64,000 bases of DNA. Origin: Hypomesus transpacificus. Its lineage: Eukaryota; Chordata; Actinopteri; Osmeriformes; Osmeridae. Shown in pieces: positions 37,046 to 49,193 of this stretch. The DNA is taken from contig NC_061068.1 in NCBI RefSeq assembly GCF_021917145.1, forward strand, positions 10,858,975 through 10,922,974, given 5' to 3'. Each line of letters opens with the position of its first letter. The first letter of the stretch is position 1. Below the pieces are notes generated by a model that was not told where the DNA came from, ran no database searches, and worked only from the letters and a program-made list of their open reading frames with translations. The translations under genes and the position numbers were made by a program.

Positions 37046-37852
37046 TGGCATAATGTGAGCAATAAACTGGAACAGGATGACTTCAGATTCTTACAGTGAA
37101 AGTGTGTACATCTGTTTTTCAACGAGACAATGACGAGTGTGCTTTTGAATGTGACAATGTCGGCACACACTCAAAATCTTGTATCATCACTTTTTTAAAG
37201 AGATGTGAGTAAATTAGACATCAGGTTCGGGTTACTTTATTTGTACCCGCAGGTAGATTTTGTCAGACAGACAGGTATACTGTACAAATTCCTACCAACT
37301 TAATCAGAGCCAAAGTGACAGTTTGGGGACGGGTGTACCTCTTCCAGGTATTAAGGGACCATGGTCTAAATAGATTTTAAAATAGCATAGAATTTTGAAG
37401 TGGGAACATTGGGGGACAAGTGGGAACATTATAAAATAAATTAAAATAGAAAAAATTGTTTTTGTGCGTTATCCTCCAGCTAAAGTTTAATTGACAGTAG
37501 TTTCACTAAATAATCAAAGGAAGAACTGTCTGGAACAGTATTGCTGGCTGGAACATAATTTGCTGGAAAGTAGCAGGCTGCTCTAAAAATGTGAAATTGA
37601 CATTCAAGTTCAAGTCTTTTATTTGTCAGGTGCACAGAGCAACACAAGGTTAGACTGGGCACTGAAATTCTTAAGACAAGACAACGCAAGCACTCTACTG
37701 TCAACGCAAGCATTCTACTGGCGCTGAGCGGTTTGTGTTGCTTAACACCTTTAGGAGGGTGTCATTAGCTTACACATTTCCTGTTCATGTTACCTATTGA
37801 CTGAAAAAAAGGAGTGACATATGCTGAATGATTTCCCCTTTTCAGGGGTTCT
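37046..37852. other. Convergent region between the S100 gene and the thioesterase gene, with repeat remnants
   Basis: No exons. Two stretches look like tails of interspersed repeats: 37222-37285 (GGTTACTTTATTTGTACCCG) and 37603-37712 (CTTTTATTTGTCAGGTGCAC then GAAATTCTTAAGACAAG). I recognise the second as a recurrent teleost repeat sequence, but the family is uncertain. Confidence 0.35.
37061..37066 (+). promoter_or_regulatory. Polyadenylation signal of the S100 gene
   Basis: AATAAA 16 bases after the stop codon. It is the first such hexamer downstream, implying a very short 3' UTR. Confidence 0.6.
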
Positions 37853-40265
37853 TCACCCTCTTAGATTGCATTCCATAAATTCCAAAATCCTTGTCCAGGC
37901 GTGTTCCTGGGCAGCAGCATGGGGAGCGAGGTGTCCCCCCCAGAGTGTTATCACTACAGTAGAGACAAGAAAAAGATCAATTACAAAAAGAGAAAGGTCT
38001 GTCTCTCTCTAAAACAAGACTATAGCGTCTTACTCTCATTGTGTTTTTCTTTTTTGTACTTCACATTGTCAGAGATGTGATGTTATAGAAAACAATAAGT
38101 GCAAAGAAGTGCATGGGGAGGAAAGCATACGCTTTTTTGGTCTGGTGGTCCACATAGAGGCTCGTGCATTCGGTGTATAAGGTGGCTCAATCAGGTGACC
38201 AGCACCTGGGTATGACAGACGAACAAGCAGGTGGGATTTTCCTGCAGCCTTAAGACTCTCCTCAATCTAGAGACAAATGTATAGATGAATAAATAGGATT
38301 ATCTAGTTGAATAGAACAATCTCTCGAGGCTTTGGATAGGGTGGAGTCTATCACACATAAACAACCTCATTTGCGTTCTCCATTGCTGCACAGCTTAGGT
38401 CATCTTCGCCAACAATGTACAGCAGGGGGCAGCACAGGTTCTCAAGCTGCACACAGACACAGATGGGTGCAATTATGCTCTCTGATAATTTCTTACCCAT
38501 TACATATTCCCTTAGCCTAGAAATACTATACCTTTAGTTTGTTCTCTGGTGGTATATTTTTGGGTAGGGTAACTTCTCTGAAACTGACATACCCCTGTTC
38601 ATTGAAACTCCAGTGCTTCTGATAACTAAACCAAAATGATGTGAACAAAATATATACCAACATTTAAAGCTTAAACACAGCATAAAAAAGTATTGAATAC
38701 ATTTATTCAAAGAAACAATTCAGAGATACATTCTCATTTGTACAACTACTCACCGTTCAAAGCTTTCGTTCCTGCTGTCATTATCTGATATCTTGTTAAA
38801 ACTACCAATTGGCCCATTGATACAAATCACACACCTGGGCTGAGAGAAACTGGGTGAATTAAATTAAAAGGTATTGCACATCGGACCATGATATTTGGTG
38901 TCTAAGTAAACTTACACTGACACCAATCTGAGTGGCGATTCTAAGAGACAGGTAGACTCCAAATGAAAGGCCCATGACACCTATCCGATCCCCACACACC
39001 TGAGGATGTTCCTGTAGCAGTTTGAATGCTGCCTGAAAGTGGAGAAACCAAGAAGAAATTAATGAGTAAAGAAACTGATTTTAACCTAACTGGCAACAAT
39101 ATGGGAAATACAAAACAAGAATGAAATACTTTGTGAGATACAAACTACAAATGTTACCCTAAAGTACTGGTCTCCCACGTTAATGCAGTTAAGAGGACCG
39201 GGAATGTCATTGTGACCAAAATAGGCAAGGGCAAGACTTGCAAAGCCTCTGGATGCACACAGGGCAGAACGATATTCTACCAGTCCTCCACCCATACCCC
39301 ATAGGTCTACCATAGCTGGAAATGGGCCTGGGCCTATGGGAATAAATCAGGGGTTATAACATTAGCTACTGCATATTCCCTTACACTTTACTGTTAATAG
39401 CCAACCAATGCTCACCTGGGGGTAGGAACAAAGTCCCCACTATTCCGTTTTGTCGTATTTCCATTCTTCTGACACCTGGAGCCATGTACCAGCGTTCTAC
39501 GTTGACAGCTGCCAACTCCTGGTTATTTTTATTATTATTTTCAAATGTGACATGACCATCCAGAATAGATATTTGAATTGGGTAGGGTGTCTCAACGTTC
39601 TTCTTTCTTAGTCTGTAGAATAGGAGTTCCATTTGAACTGTCAATATTACTTGGATTGATTTAATTAATTGGAAGAACTATTCAGTGTTTTTTTATTGTT
39701 AAATATAGTGTTTGTGTGTGAAATATTTAGTTTGTCTGTTACCCACCTCAGACCCTTTCTTCCCCCATGTGCAGGCTGCAAGCTCCAGAATAAACCCATT
39801 GGCTCACAGCCCACATATGAACCCCCCAAAGACACATCCCTGGTCACTGTGAGGTTGAGAAATAGAGAGTAAGAGATCATGTGGACAGATTCAGAAATTA
39901 TGGCCTTTGAAATATAAAATAAGTAGCATATCTCACAGTTAACTCTGCCATTCTTATCTGTATTGTAGTGGGAGAGTGTCTCCCATAGGTCACCATCCTC
40001 GCTGTGCAAGCATGCACGCATGGTGATGCGACAGAATGGGGGAAGGTAACGGCCTTCTATGGTAACCTGCTCATCGATGAGGGATCGAGTGGATGAAATG
40101 GTCAAAAGAGGTGCTGGTCTGCAGTTGCTCCCCCAGCGGATTATCGCTGAGGTGAAAAAAAAAGAAGTACATTTTGAGTACATGGCATATCAGTTACAGA
40201 ATGCCTATGTAAAAGTAACTTTTAAAAAGGTTGATACATACGTAACCAGATGAACAAGACAACAT
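37853..40265 (-). CDS. Acyl-CoA thioesterase / bile acid-CoA:amino acid N-acyltransferase family protein
   Basis: Eleven minus-strand coding exons: 40265-40247 (tentative), 40146-39937, 39846-39747, 39612-39416, 39333-39158, 39032-38916, 38839-38754, 38625-38532, 38446-38366, 38266-38131 and 37953-37853. Together they encode 438 residues (human BAAT 418). The N-terminal Bile_Hydr_Trans domain shows LIDEQVTIEG and SLGGSYVGCEPMGLFWSL. The C-terminal alpha/beta hydrolase shows ERWYMAPGV, ASRGFASLALAY, nucleophile GLSFG, an acidic residue in IVGEDDLSC and the catalytic His in SYPGAGHLIEPPY, ending WGGHLAPHAAAQEHAW. The nucleophile is Ser, as in acyl-CoA thioesterases, whereas human BAAT has Cys, so hydrolysis of fatty or bile acyl-CoA is more likely than conjugation. 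The first exon (MLSCSS) is chosen for its phase and donor GTTACG and is the weakest part. No peroxisomal SKL-type end is visible. Confidence 0.88.
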
Positions 40266-40491
40266 TTCGATGGTGATAGTGGTTGTTAAAGTCCTTAATT
40301 GTACATATTGGCCAAATAATAGGGCTCTCAAGTCTCACGCTCTCATGCAAAACCTTGTATTTCTCACGCATTTCAACCATTACTCATGCTGAAAAGTAAG
40401 GAATAACTTATCCCGGTATATACAATTAATAGACGAAGCGCAGGCATACTGAGATGACAGTTGTGTCGAGTTATACAGAGTTAAATGCAAA

Positions 40492-40533
40492 TCGCTCTGG
40501 ATAAGAGCTTCTGCTAAATGACTAAATGTAAAT
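40492..40533 (+). repeat. Tail fragment of the tRNA-derived SINE, opposite orientation
   Basis: TCGCTCTGGATAAGAGCTTC followed by TGCTAAATGACTAAATGTAA is the reverse complement of the tail of the full SINE copies in this window. Only the tail remains. Confidence 0.6.
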
Positions 40534-41151
40534 CAGAAAACATGATCACCCGCCCCCACTCCCACCCCTTCTTTGCACACATTTCTAAGTTGCATATGAA
40601 CATATATTAAAGCTGTAATCCTCATAATACGGTCTTTATTTATATTTTGTCCTTACCCAAACCATGCTGAAGGCATATCACCCTCCTGTGGATGTTGATC
40701 CTTTGAAGAACATACATTTCAGAGTTTACACAGTTCTCACACACACACGCTCTTTTAGAATGATGGTTTCAAGTTACCTATGAGAAATGGTTTACTGTTT
40801 AAAATGATCAAGTGAAGAACTTGTTTTATTTTTATTTGTTATGATTAGTTGTTTTACCACCCTGAAGTAAGCAGGATCGGGTCTGCTCTACTAACCCGTA
40901 CAATGGTATATTAAACGCTCATTATATTATACATTTTCTACTCATGCAGTAACCTTCGACCTATGTCTTGCACAACTTCCGATACATTCTGGACTTCACT
41001 GTGTCTTCTGCACTGGAAGTGGCGCTATAGTTAACTATAGTAAATCAGTGTCTGAAATAGACTTCTAAAAGTACTTAGTCTGCCCACCGTTTGAGGCATA
41101 GATTGTCGCCCGTTAAATAGTGACGGAAAAATTAGTTCTGCGTACAACAAT

Positions 41152-41160
41152 CACTTCCGG
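41152..41160. promoter_or_regulatory. ETS-family (GABPA-type) site in the sys1 promoter
   Basis: CACTTCCGG matches the ETS consensus typical of housekeeping promoters. It lies about 135 bases before the presumed leader-exon donor of sys1. Assignment is by motif only. Confidence 0.4.
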
Positions 41161-41886
41161 TTGGGTTGTTTCTGTTGACAGCTCACTTTGTTACAGTAGC
41201 TAGCGCTAGCTAGCTGTTTGGTCAATTATGTAGTCAAAGCTATGAGAGGAACTTTTGAGATGTGATGTTGGATGATTAGTAACAGTGTACAACAGGTGAA
41301 GTTCACTGTAATTTTCTTCTCGAGCTGTGCTAGTAAGGAAGGAAGCTCAGATGACAATCGATAGCCTTAGCTTGCGAGCGTATTAGCCATAGTTAGCCAG
41401 CCTGATTAGGACCACCCACACCAACCAGGCATTTAAAGCTAACATAAGTTAGCATCAGAAACATAGGTAGCTAGTGACCACGTTCGCACAGCCACTTTCG
41501 CCATATATCGTGAGTCAGTAACCGATTATGAACTAGGTTAGTTATACGTGATAAGCTATATCTAAAATAACTAGCTAGCGTTACCTGGAACGCTTTCGAA
41601 TTGGTGTCAAAATTGTAAACTTTGGTAAATATTAGCTTGCTAGCTAGCGGCTGTAAAGACGCCCGTTAACTAGCTAGCCAAAACTAACTCCTAGTGGAAC
41701 AAATTTGTGGTGGGACTGAGTTACAGAACCGTAGCATATTTGTCCAGTAATAATGTTTAATGCGGATTAAACGTGAAGTCTAAATAGAAGTTTGTCATTT
41801 CAGATCCTAAACTGGTTGCATACGTGTAAATACGCTGGTACAGTTAAGCAGATTGGGCGACTTGTGTCCCAATTTGCAGCTCTGAG

Positions 41887-42564
41887 ATGGCCAGTCATTT
41901 CCGCAGCTACATCTGGGACCCAATCCTCATTGTGTCTCAGATAGTACTGATGCAGTGCATCTACTACAGTTTCCTGGGTTTGTGGTTGGCTGGAGTGGAC
42001 AGTCTTGTGCAAACCAATAGGTCATTGGACCAGATCTTCAGCTATGAGGTAAGTCCTGAAAATGAATGATTGTTTAGTTTTTAAGTAAGTAATGGCATCA
42101 GACATGTCATGACATTCTGTACTTGCAGGTGCTTGGGTTTGCAACAATGCAGGGCAGGCTGTCAATGATGGCATTCATCTTGAATTCACTTACCTGGTAA
42201 GTGGATGAGTTACTCATTGACCGATCCACTAGCTATTCTTTAAACACCATGCCTCATGCGCCATGCCTCTGACTCTTGTTTTTACAGTAACTATTTATAA
42301 TGCACCTGCCTTTGTTTCCTCAGTGCCCTTGGTCTGTGGTTTTTCATCCGTCGCGGAAAGCAGTGTCTTGATTTCACTGTCACTGTGCACTTCTTTCATA
42401 TGATTGGCTGTTGGATCTATAATGCACATCTCCCAGCAGCCCTTTCCTGGTGGCTGGTCAATGTAGCCTGCATGGCTTTGATGGCGGTGATTGGAGAGTA
42501 CCTGTGCATGCGGACTGAGCTCAGGGCTATTCCTGTCAACAGTGGACCCAAGTCGAATCTTTGA
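41887..42564 (+). CDS. sys1: SYS1 Golgi trafficking protein
   Basis: Three coding exons, 41887-42048, 42129-42196 and 42324-42564, encode 156 residues, the same length as human SYS1. The ATG follows a leader-intron acceptor. The protein is a small four-helix membrane protein of the trans-Golgi that recruits the GTPase ARFRP1 and so supports golgin tethering and retrograde traffic. Diagnostic stretches are FRSYIWDPILIVSQIVLMQ, FIRRGKQCLDFTVTVHFFH and VIGEYLCMRTEL, with the conserved end GPKSNL. Membrane segments lie near residues 13-35, 60-82, 90-112 and 118-140. A polyadenylation signal AATAAA is at 43538-43543. Nothing is unusual. Confidence 0.97.
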
Positions 42565-45500
42565 CCTCCACCTGAACCAATTCTGGCACATATTTCATCC
42601 TGGGAACTTTTCAACCGACCGACAGGAATTGGAATGATGAATACCCAAACTAGTGATGGGAAGCAATTGATTTAAGTAGTGGAAGATTTGAAAAGAATCC
42701 CCTATCAATGGATCTTGATGTGACTTTTAACCTTTTCAACTTAAAGGTTATGTATAGGCCTATTTATTTTTTATTTGAACCGATTGGAAAGCAGACTTAA
42801 GTGTGGAATGAACCTAAACTATTTAGATGGCTTCTTGTCTACCATAAGGGGTTTTGATTGTCAATTAAGATGGTTGAATGCTAAATATCAAACATGTTTT
42901 GTTGTTCTCTACACTTATTAACACATCGTTTACACATTATTTAATCGTTTTTCTTTTGTTCGCTAAATCGTTTAATTCTTCAAATGGTAGAATGTTAACT
43001 TGATAAGCAAGTAACATGCAGGATTTTCATTCAGTCTTAAACCATGGTATAACAGGCAGGTGGTTTGCATGCATTGCATTGTTACAGTCACGCATCAAGT
43101 TCACACCAGTTTATTAGTGTTTTATCGCTATGCATGGTATGCTATACTATGCAGAACAGATGGCCACTCTGAGCATTTGTCAGCCATCAGCAGTGTTCTG
43201 ACAGGATGCTGTCACTGTGCATCTGTCCTTAAGCTTTCTATGGAGAACTCCCATGTAAACTGATGAAAACTTGTCATGGTGTAAATATGTCTTATTTTCA
43301 TCTGTTACCTTGATTTGTTTAAAATCTGGATAATGCGGTGTTGTGTTTGCAAACCCTTTCTAAGGGATGGGCTATTTGTTTTAAGTCTCGTCAGTAAATT
43401 TGATTACATTGCACATGCTTCACTACTGGACATTTGTTTATACTTTCACAGTGAAAATGAAATGTTGTCGCTGTAACATGGTTTAACATGATTAAGTCAA
43501 TTCCTATTGTTGAAGTTTATTTTAAGGTCCCACGTGTAATAAAGCAAGTCAAATCTTTATAGCCTTAATGTATTTGGTGTAAGAGTTTTATTCCATTACT
43601 TTTGCAAGACAATACTATGCAATAAGACAATAGATTTACATTTTGATATATAAATATTCACTGTTTATGTTACACCTATACCGTTTAATACAATAAGTTG
43701 TTAAGCACAAACATTGTTAAGGGTTTATGTTTCATTGTGGATAGCCTGAATGTCTAGCACGCGGTAGCATAATGAGAGGCTTATACCACACATGGATGCT
43801 TAGTTCCCTAAGGCCTGGCCCTGATCCTTCCTGAAGCCTCTGCCTCTCTAGTCAAGGGCCAGGTGGGGGAGAACATATGGGATTGCACTAACGAGTGCCT
43901 GATTGGTGGCTGGGCCTTAACAAGCTGGATCCAGTTCTCATTATTAACACATTGCCACAAGGAGAACTAAAAAAGAAAACCTTGGTGTAAATGAATGTGA
44001 ACCAGATGAGTGTTGGTCTCTGAAACATCAGATATTTGAATTTACATGCACATTTTAGTGTTAATGTATGTTTTCTGTCTAATGGTTGCATGTTTTGTAT
44101 GTAGGGCACTGTATATGTACAATAATACATTTGAACATCTAACAACAACTGTGTGTAATGACTGATATGATCATATCGTATTTCCAACTTCATACTTTAT
44201 TCATTCAAACACATTTACATAAAATGTATTTTAATACAATACTTAGTGCAGGCTTTTGTAAATAGTGTAGGCCTACTTTGCAGCTGGTATCTTCAAGGGA
44301 CCACATACATATTCAATTTTTACATTCAGTAGTGTAATAGTAGCAGTGGTAGTTTCCTGATGTATTTTATCTACAGCATACTGTATCTTCTGAAGTTCAA
44401 TCAAAAATGTATTATTTGGTGGTTAATGATACACCTTTTAAATAATATGGCCATGTTCATGCTTTCTTTAGCTGCCTCTCACATATAACTGGAGATAATT
44501 CTCCCTCCCCAAATGTTAACCATACATATTGCTCATGCATTGGGAACAGCTCTGTTATTGTTCCTGCACTTGCCACCAGACACACAGATTGGTTGACAAA
44601 ATTATAAAATTTTCCAAAGCACAGGGGAGGAGTGGACAACCAGTGCAAACATGCTGGTTACAGTAGGGTGTCTCTGGATACTAATGGGTACCATCGTATA
44701 CTGAGTATCAAATCTAACACCTAGACAGAGCATGCAGAGATCCATTCCAAGTACCGTGGGGAGGTAATAAGAGAACATAAACTGAATGTATGCTGTGGAA
44801 AGAATTGTGCTGAAACTGCTGGAGCAAATCATGCATTTATGTCACAGATAGCTTTATCAAACATTAGAGATTCCAGAGAGAGGATTAAGTCCACAAGGCC
44901 CAACGAGGCAAACATAAGTCACAGAGAAGATACAGTAACACTGTTGTGCTATAAACTACAGATGCATTCAGTTGCATAATTGAATAATCAGTGTGATGAT
45001 AATAATAAAGCTTGACAACAACAAAGCCTAACGCTTTATGTTCCAATGGAGAATGCATGTTATTGCATCACAAATAATTTGCACCTACTGTATGTGCATT
45101 CAGTGTGCTCTGTGTTATTTTGAAGTTAAGTTTGAAGTAAAAAAAAAAAAAAAAGATTTGGGTACTGTGAGTAAATAATATTAAATGGGCAGATGATGGT
45201 ATATAGACTCATGAAGTAACACTGCACATTCACACACAATCACTACTCATGTAACCATTTTCAAGGAAACAGAAGGTGTTTACAAAGCATAGAGGGAATA
45301 TCAGGTCAGATAATTACCTGATATTTACAGCACCTACTGAAAGGGATAACTAAGAAAATGAACAATAATGGGTGACTTGTGGTATGTGAAATGCCTTTTT
45401 GGTGTCTTTATAGCAGCCATGCAACTCACCCACGAAGGGCTAATAGTTTGTGGGGACATATATTCAAAATCTAAACAATTGGCTTGATTGTCACTTCAAG

Positions 45501-45774
45501 AAGCATTTATTTTTTAATTGCTTGGGTTTGTAACATCAAAACTCACTTTTTGATATTACCTTCTATGGCTCTGTGCTAACATAAACTTGTGATTAACAAG
45601 TGCAACACTATTTACATGGCAATTGACCATGGCAGGACCCCAGAGCTAGAAATTTTTATATATCAAGTGCTTTATGTGTCTGTTGACCCTTTAGATTTCA
45701 GCTGTGCTCACATGGACACCAACCCAGGAAATGGGAAAGTGCTCAGGATTAGCCCTGGAAGAGGCATCCTCCAC
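42565..45774. other. sys1 3' UTR and intergenic DNA up to the neuritin gene
   Basis: The first kilobase is the sys1 3' UTR. After that I see no exons, no known repeats beyond short simple runs (poly-A at 45139-45155), and several short frames without homology. Confidence 0.45.
43538..43543 (+). promoter_or_regulatory. Polyadenylation signal of sys1
   Basis: AATAAA in GTGTAATAAAGCAAG, about 970 bases after the sys1 stop codon and the clearest signal in that stretch. Confidence 0.55.
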
Positions 45775-48004
45775 CTATTTGTAGGACCAGGTGGGCCCAT
45801 TCAGAATCAACATACCCAACAGCAGCAGGGATAGGGTGGGTAGAGGTGAGTGCAGACTTGGAGCAGAGCTGGGGCTGCATAGGTCAAAGAGGCTTCCCTG
45901 GAAGCTGATCTTCCTGGAGTCCTCCCTCAGGGTCTCCCAGATGGAACCCACCTCCTCCTGACAACCAGACAGGGCTGTGAGGGCACATGTGTGGAATGCT
46001 TCCCAGTGGCTATGGCAAACAACAGACCCAGTGATCAGAACATCTTAAACAATATAGAATCTTGAGAGACCCTTTTAAAATGTAGAGCATATAACTGAGT
46101 TAGCTTTTTCCATATTAAAACATCATTGGTTAGCATGGAACATCATATTGGTTTACAAAGAATCTTGTAGCCATTCTACAATTTTACACCATCTTGCTTT
46201 TATGTAGCCTCAACATTTGAGCTTGGTGCTAGATGGGAATTTTTTCTTAGACGACAAGGCATCTGTACGTTTGTAATATACTGTACTATGCTACTGAGAT
46301 GCACGCTGTAACAATGACAAAAAGATGGCCTCTGAATTACATTACTGCTGCAGCAAAGTCATAAATTATTCAGCACTGTGGCTCAGTGTTTCAGAACCAT
46401 TTATTTCTGCTATCCTCCTCAGAGACTGAGGCATCTTTCCTATTTCTTCCCTAACAAATATATATTTGTCCTTGAATTTCAACGTGTTTTATGCCCAGTG
46501 ATCGATTCAAATCCCTAATCAATAAATATACATGGAATTTCATGTACATACCTCTAGTCCTAAAAACAATCCGTTCTCCTATATTTCCTATTCTTGTACG
46601 GCAAGCATAGATGCACAATATACACAAATAGATGTCACATGGATGTACATATGCACACACAAACACCCACACACACACACACACACCAAACACACATAAT
46701 GTTATCTATCACATATTACCTGCACACAGCCTCAACTCCTCTCTCGCTGGTTACATTCTCCTGGTAGTTATCCATGCTCTCCCCAAGCTCCAAGACACAG
46801 TTAGAGAAGTCCCTGTAGATATTCTCACACTTTACATCAGCCGAGGCTCCTGTCACTGCCAGGTACAGGAACACTAAAAAACATAAATAAAGGAAAAAAT
46901 CTGATTAAGGAAAAAGCCAAGAATAAGGAGTATTATTCAATCATACACTCTATCTTTCAGGTCAAAGACACTTGGGAATGTTAACAACGGACAGCTTATT
47001 CATCTTGTTACCAACATGTCAGAATCATAGACTAAACCAGTAATGAGTATCTTCTCAAAAACTGGGGTTCTGCCAAAAGTAGGTCATTATAATCCTTTGT
47101 TGTTCTTGGAGTCAAAATGGAGCTATATCATCCCTCAGCCTCACTCAACAGACTTTAAAACTGGCAATTTACAGTATAATTTTTAACCAAAGGGCTTCCA
47201 TTCAAATCTTCAAACATGTAAACAAGTCACAAGACCTACAAATTTAACATTTGTGATGTTGGTTCAATGTATAATTGTAGGATTCATTTTACAACTCTTT
47301 ATTTTCTTACTTGCTTAAAGATTAGACTTTTACCAGATCTTGGACAAGGCCACTCTTTCAGCATCAAAGAGATTTATGTGAAATTCACGTGTTGAGAACA
47401 CAGCATCAGTCAGGGTGTGGTGGAGGGAAGACAGCGGGATATTATAAACAGTGGGACAGTCTAACAACCTGTTCTATAATATTTTATCTTCTATTATTTA
47501 TAGTATAGTTAATTTTCTCTCCTGCAATTACAATCCCAATTATTTATTACGCTATGTGATTTTCCAGTTTAGTAGAAGGTAAACCAAAATCTTTTTCAGA
47601 TATAGGCTTGAAAATGTATGTAATATTCTCACTGGGTGGTCGTCATTTTAGTACCATACTGCAATGCTGCGGTTTGAATAAAATATTGTTTAGCCTAGGT
47701 TATTCCACCACCCGAGAAGTGGGGTGTCATTATAAGCCCTGCAGGGTCTTCTCATCATGAATCAGTTCTGAACTTCATCTCACCTCGGTAGGAAACAGTG
47801 TTATAAATGTTGTGCATTTACAGTCATGCATTTCCTCTCTATTTCTATTTCTGTTGAAAGACAATCCTATAGCCTCCTCGATGTCGCAAAACGTGGGCTA
47901 TTTTAAGATAAACCTTTATATCAGAAACAGGTACAGTAAATATCGACCTTACCTACTGCAATAAATACACATAATCCTTGACTCTTCACCGACATAAATT
48001 CCAT
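45775..48004 (-). CDS. Neuritin family GPI-anchored protein
   Basis: Three coding exons on the minus strand, 48004-47953, 46873-46720 and 46009-45775, encode 146 residues (human NRN1 142). The N-terminus has a hydrophobic signal peptide (GLCVFIAVVFLYLAVTGASA). The mature part follows the neuritin cysteine pattern: KCENIYRDFSNCVLELGESM, AVCSHWEAFHTCALTALSGC and FQGSLFDLC. It ends with a hydrophobic GPI-signal tail (LPTLSLLLLGMLILNG). Neuritins are activity-induced extracellular proteins of neurons that promote neurite growth and synapse maturation. The QGSLFDLC end and the neighbouring ssr1 favour an NRN1-type gene over NRN1L, but the sequence is diverged, so no symbol is given. A near-consensus CRE is 117 bases upstream of the ATG. 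Confidence 0.9.
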
Positions 48005-49193
48005 ATCCCATATCAAACCCTGCGGAGGGTATCTCGCGCCATCTGTGGAATCCAACAAAGTCGCTCATGAATTTATATCATACCAAGGCGAACATAAATT
48101 GATCAAGTTACGCCATTTGAGACGTCATAAAATGTGATCCTACACGGGGACGAACGTTTTGTAGTTAAGTCAATTGCTGTCCATCTTTCGTTCGAAAATG
48201 TGTTTACGGTCCTGACGCTACCTGTCCCTGATGTAAGCTGTTTTTCTAAAGTAGGCGCTCTCAGGGATGCTATACACTCAAGCTGTGCATTTGTGCCACC
48301 CCCCGTTTTTCATTTGCTGTCGATGGACTAGCGCCTATGGATAGGCTATACATTTTTTCTACCGGATACTTAGCAGAAATTATCTTTTCAGGTGACAAGT
48401 TCTATTTGTACTATGGTATGATTCGTAACGAAAGTTAAAAATGCCACTGTAAAAATGATGACGCATCTGAAGGGCAATCAGGACAACCTGTACAACCCAA
48501 AATATATTTTATTTGGTTGAAAAAAAAAATGTGTGTAAAGTGTTTAATGGCTGATAGGCCATGTGACCTGATACCTTGGCAGCACTACATCAATTAAACT
48601 GAGCAAACAACTTGGCTTAAAACCTGATGGCCTTCCACACAATAGCCTGGAATACAACATAGAACACAGGAAGGTATCTATGCAGTACAAAAATATCGGA
48701 AAACTCAACAAACTGAGTTCTCGGAAAATCTTGGCTTGAAAACAATACTGCACAATCACATCCTGAGCCTTCAATGACATCACAGTTTAGGAATGGATGA
48801 CAAAATATTTCAACTTACATTATTACATTAAAATCATGTCATTTTTGTTTGTAGGGCCTACAGGCCCAGGTGTCACATTGTGTCTTCAATGATTCAACAC
48901 AGTTTAGTTTACACGTTCTTTTACTTATCAGTGATTCACAAACTGAAAGATCCTTTTAAAAAAGTTGGTTAAAAGTTAGCCAATGTCCAGTTGAAGAAAT
49001 GTCTGAATGGACACATCGTAAACCCTTGTGTCATCTGTCCAACAAACCCAACACAGATGCATTTGCTTCAAGTCAGGACATAATACTTGTTTTGTGACTG
49101 GGTTAGCCCAAGGCTGAGGGAGGCCAGGTTGTTGGAGCTGATGAAGACATGTCTGTGTAAAGGACATTGACGAGGATTGCTGCTTGGAGTAGC
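48005..49193. other. Promoter of the neuritin gene and 3' UTR of ssr1
   Basis: Both genes run on the minus strand, so this 1.2 kb must hold the ssr1 3' UTR (a reversed AATAAA lies at 48508-48513) and the neuritin promoter. No other genes or repeats seen. Confidence 0.5.
48121..48128. promoter_or_regulatory. CRE-like site upstream of the neuritin gene
   Basis: Reads AGACGTCA in context, a 7-of-8 match to TGACGTCA, about 120 bases upstream of the start codon. Mammalian neuritin is known to be induced by neural activity through CREB. The link here is inference. Confidence 0.3.

Larger units (their letters stand above)
40266..41886. other. Divergent promoter region of the thioesterase gene and sys1
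   Basis: Non-coding. It holds a SINE tail fragment (40492-40533) and an ETS-type site CACTTCCGG (41152-41160) that marks the likely sys1 promoter. The leader intron of sys1 runs from a donor near 41295 (ACAACAG then GTGAAG) to the acceptor TTTGCAG just before 41880. GCTAGC-rich stretches occur around 41200 and 41640. Confidence 0.5.
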
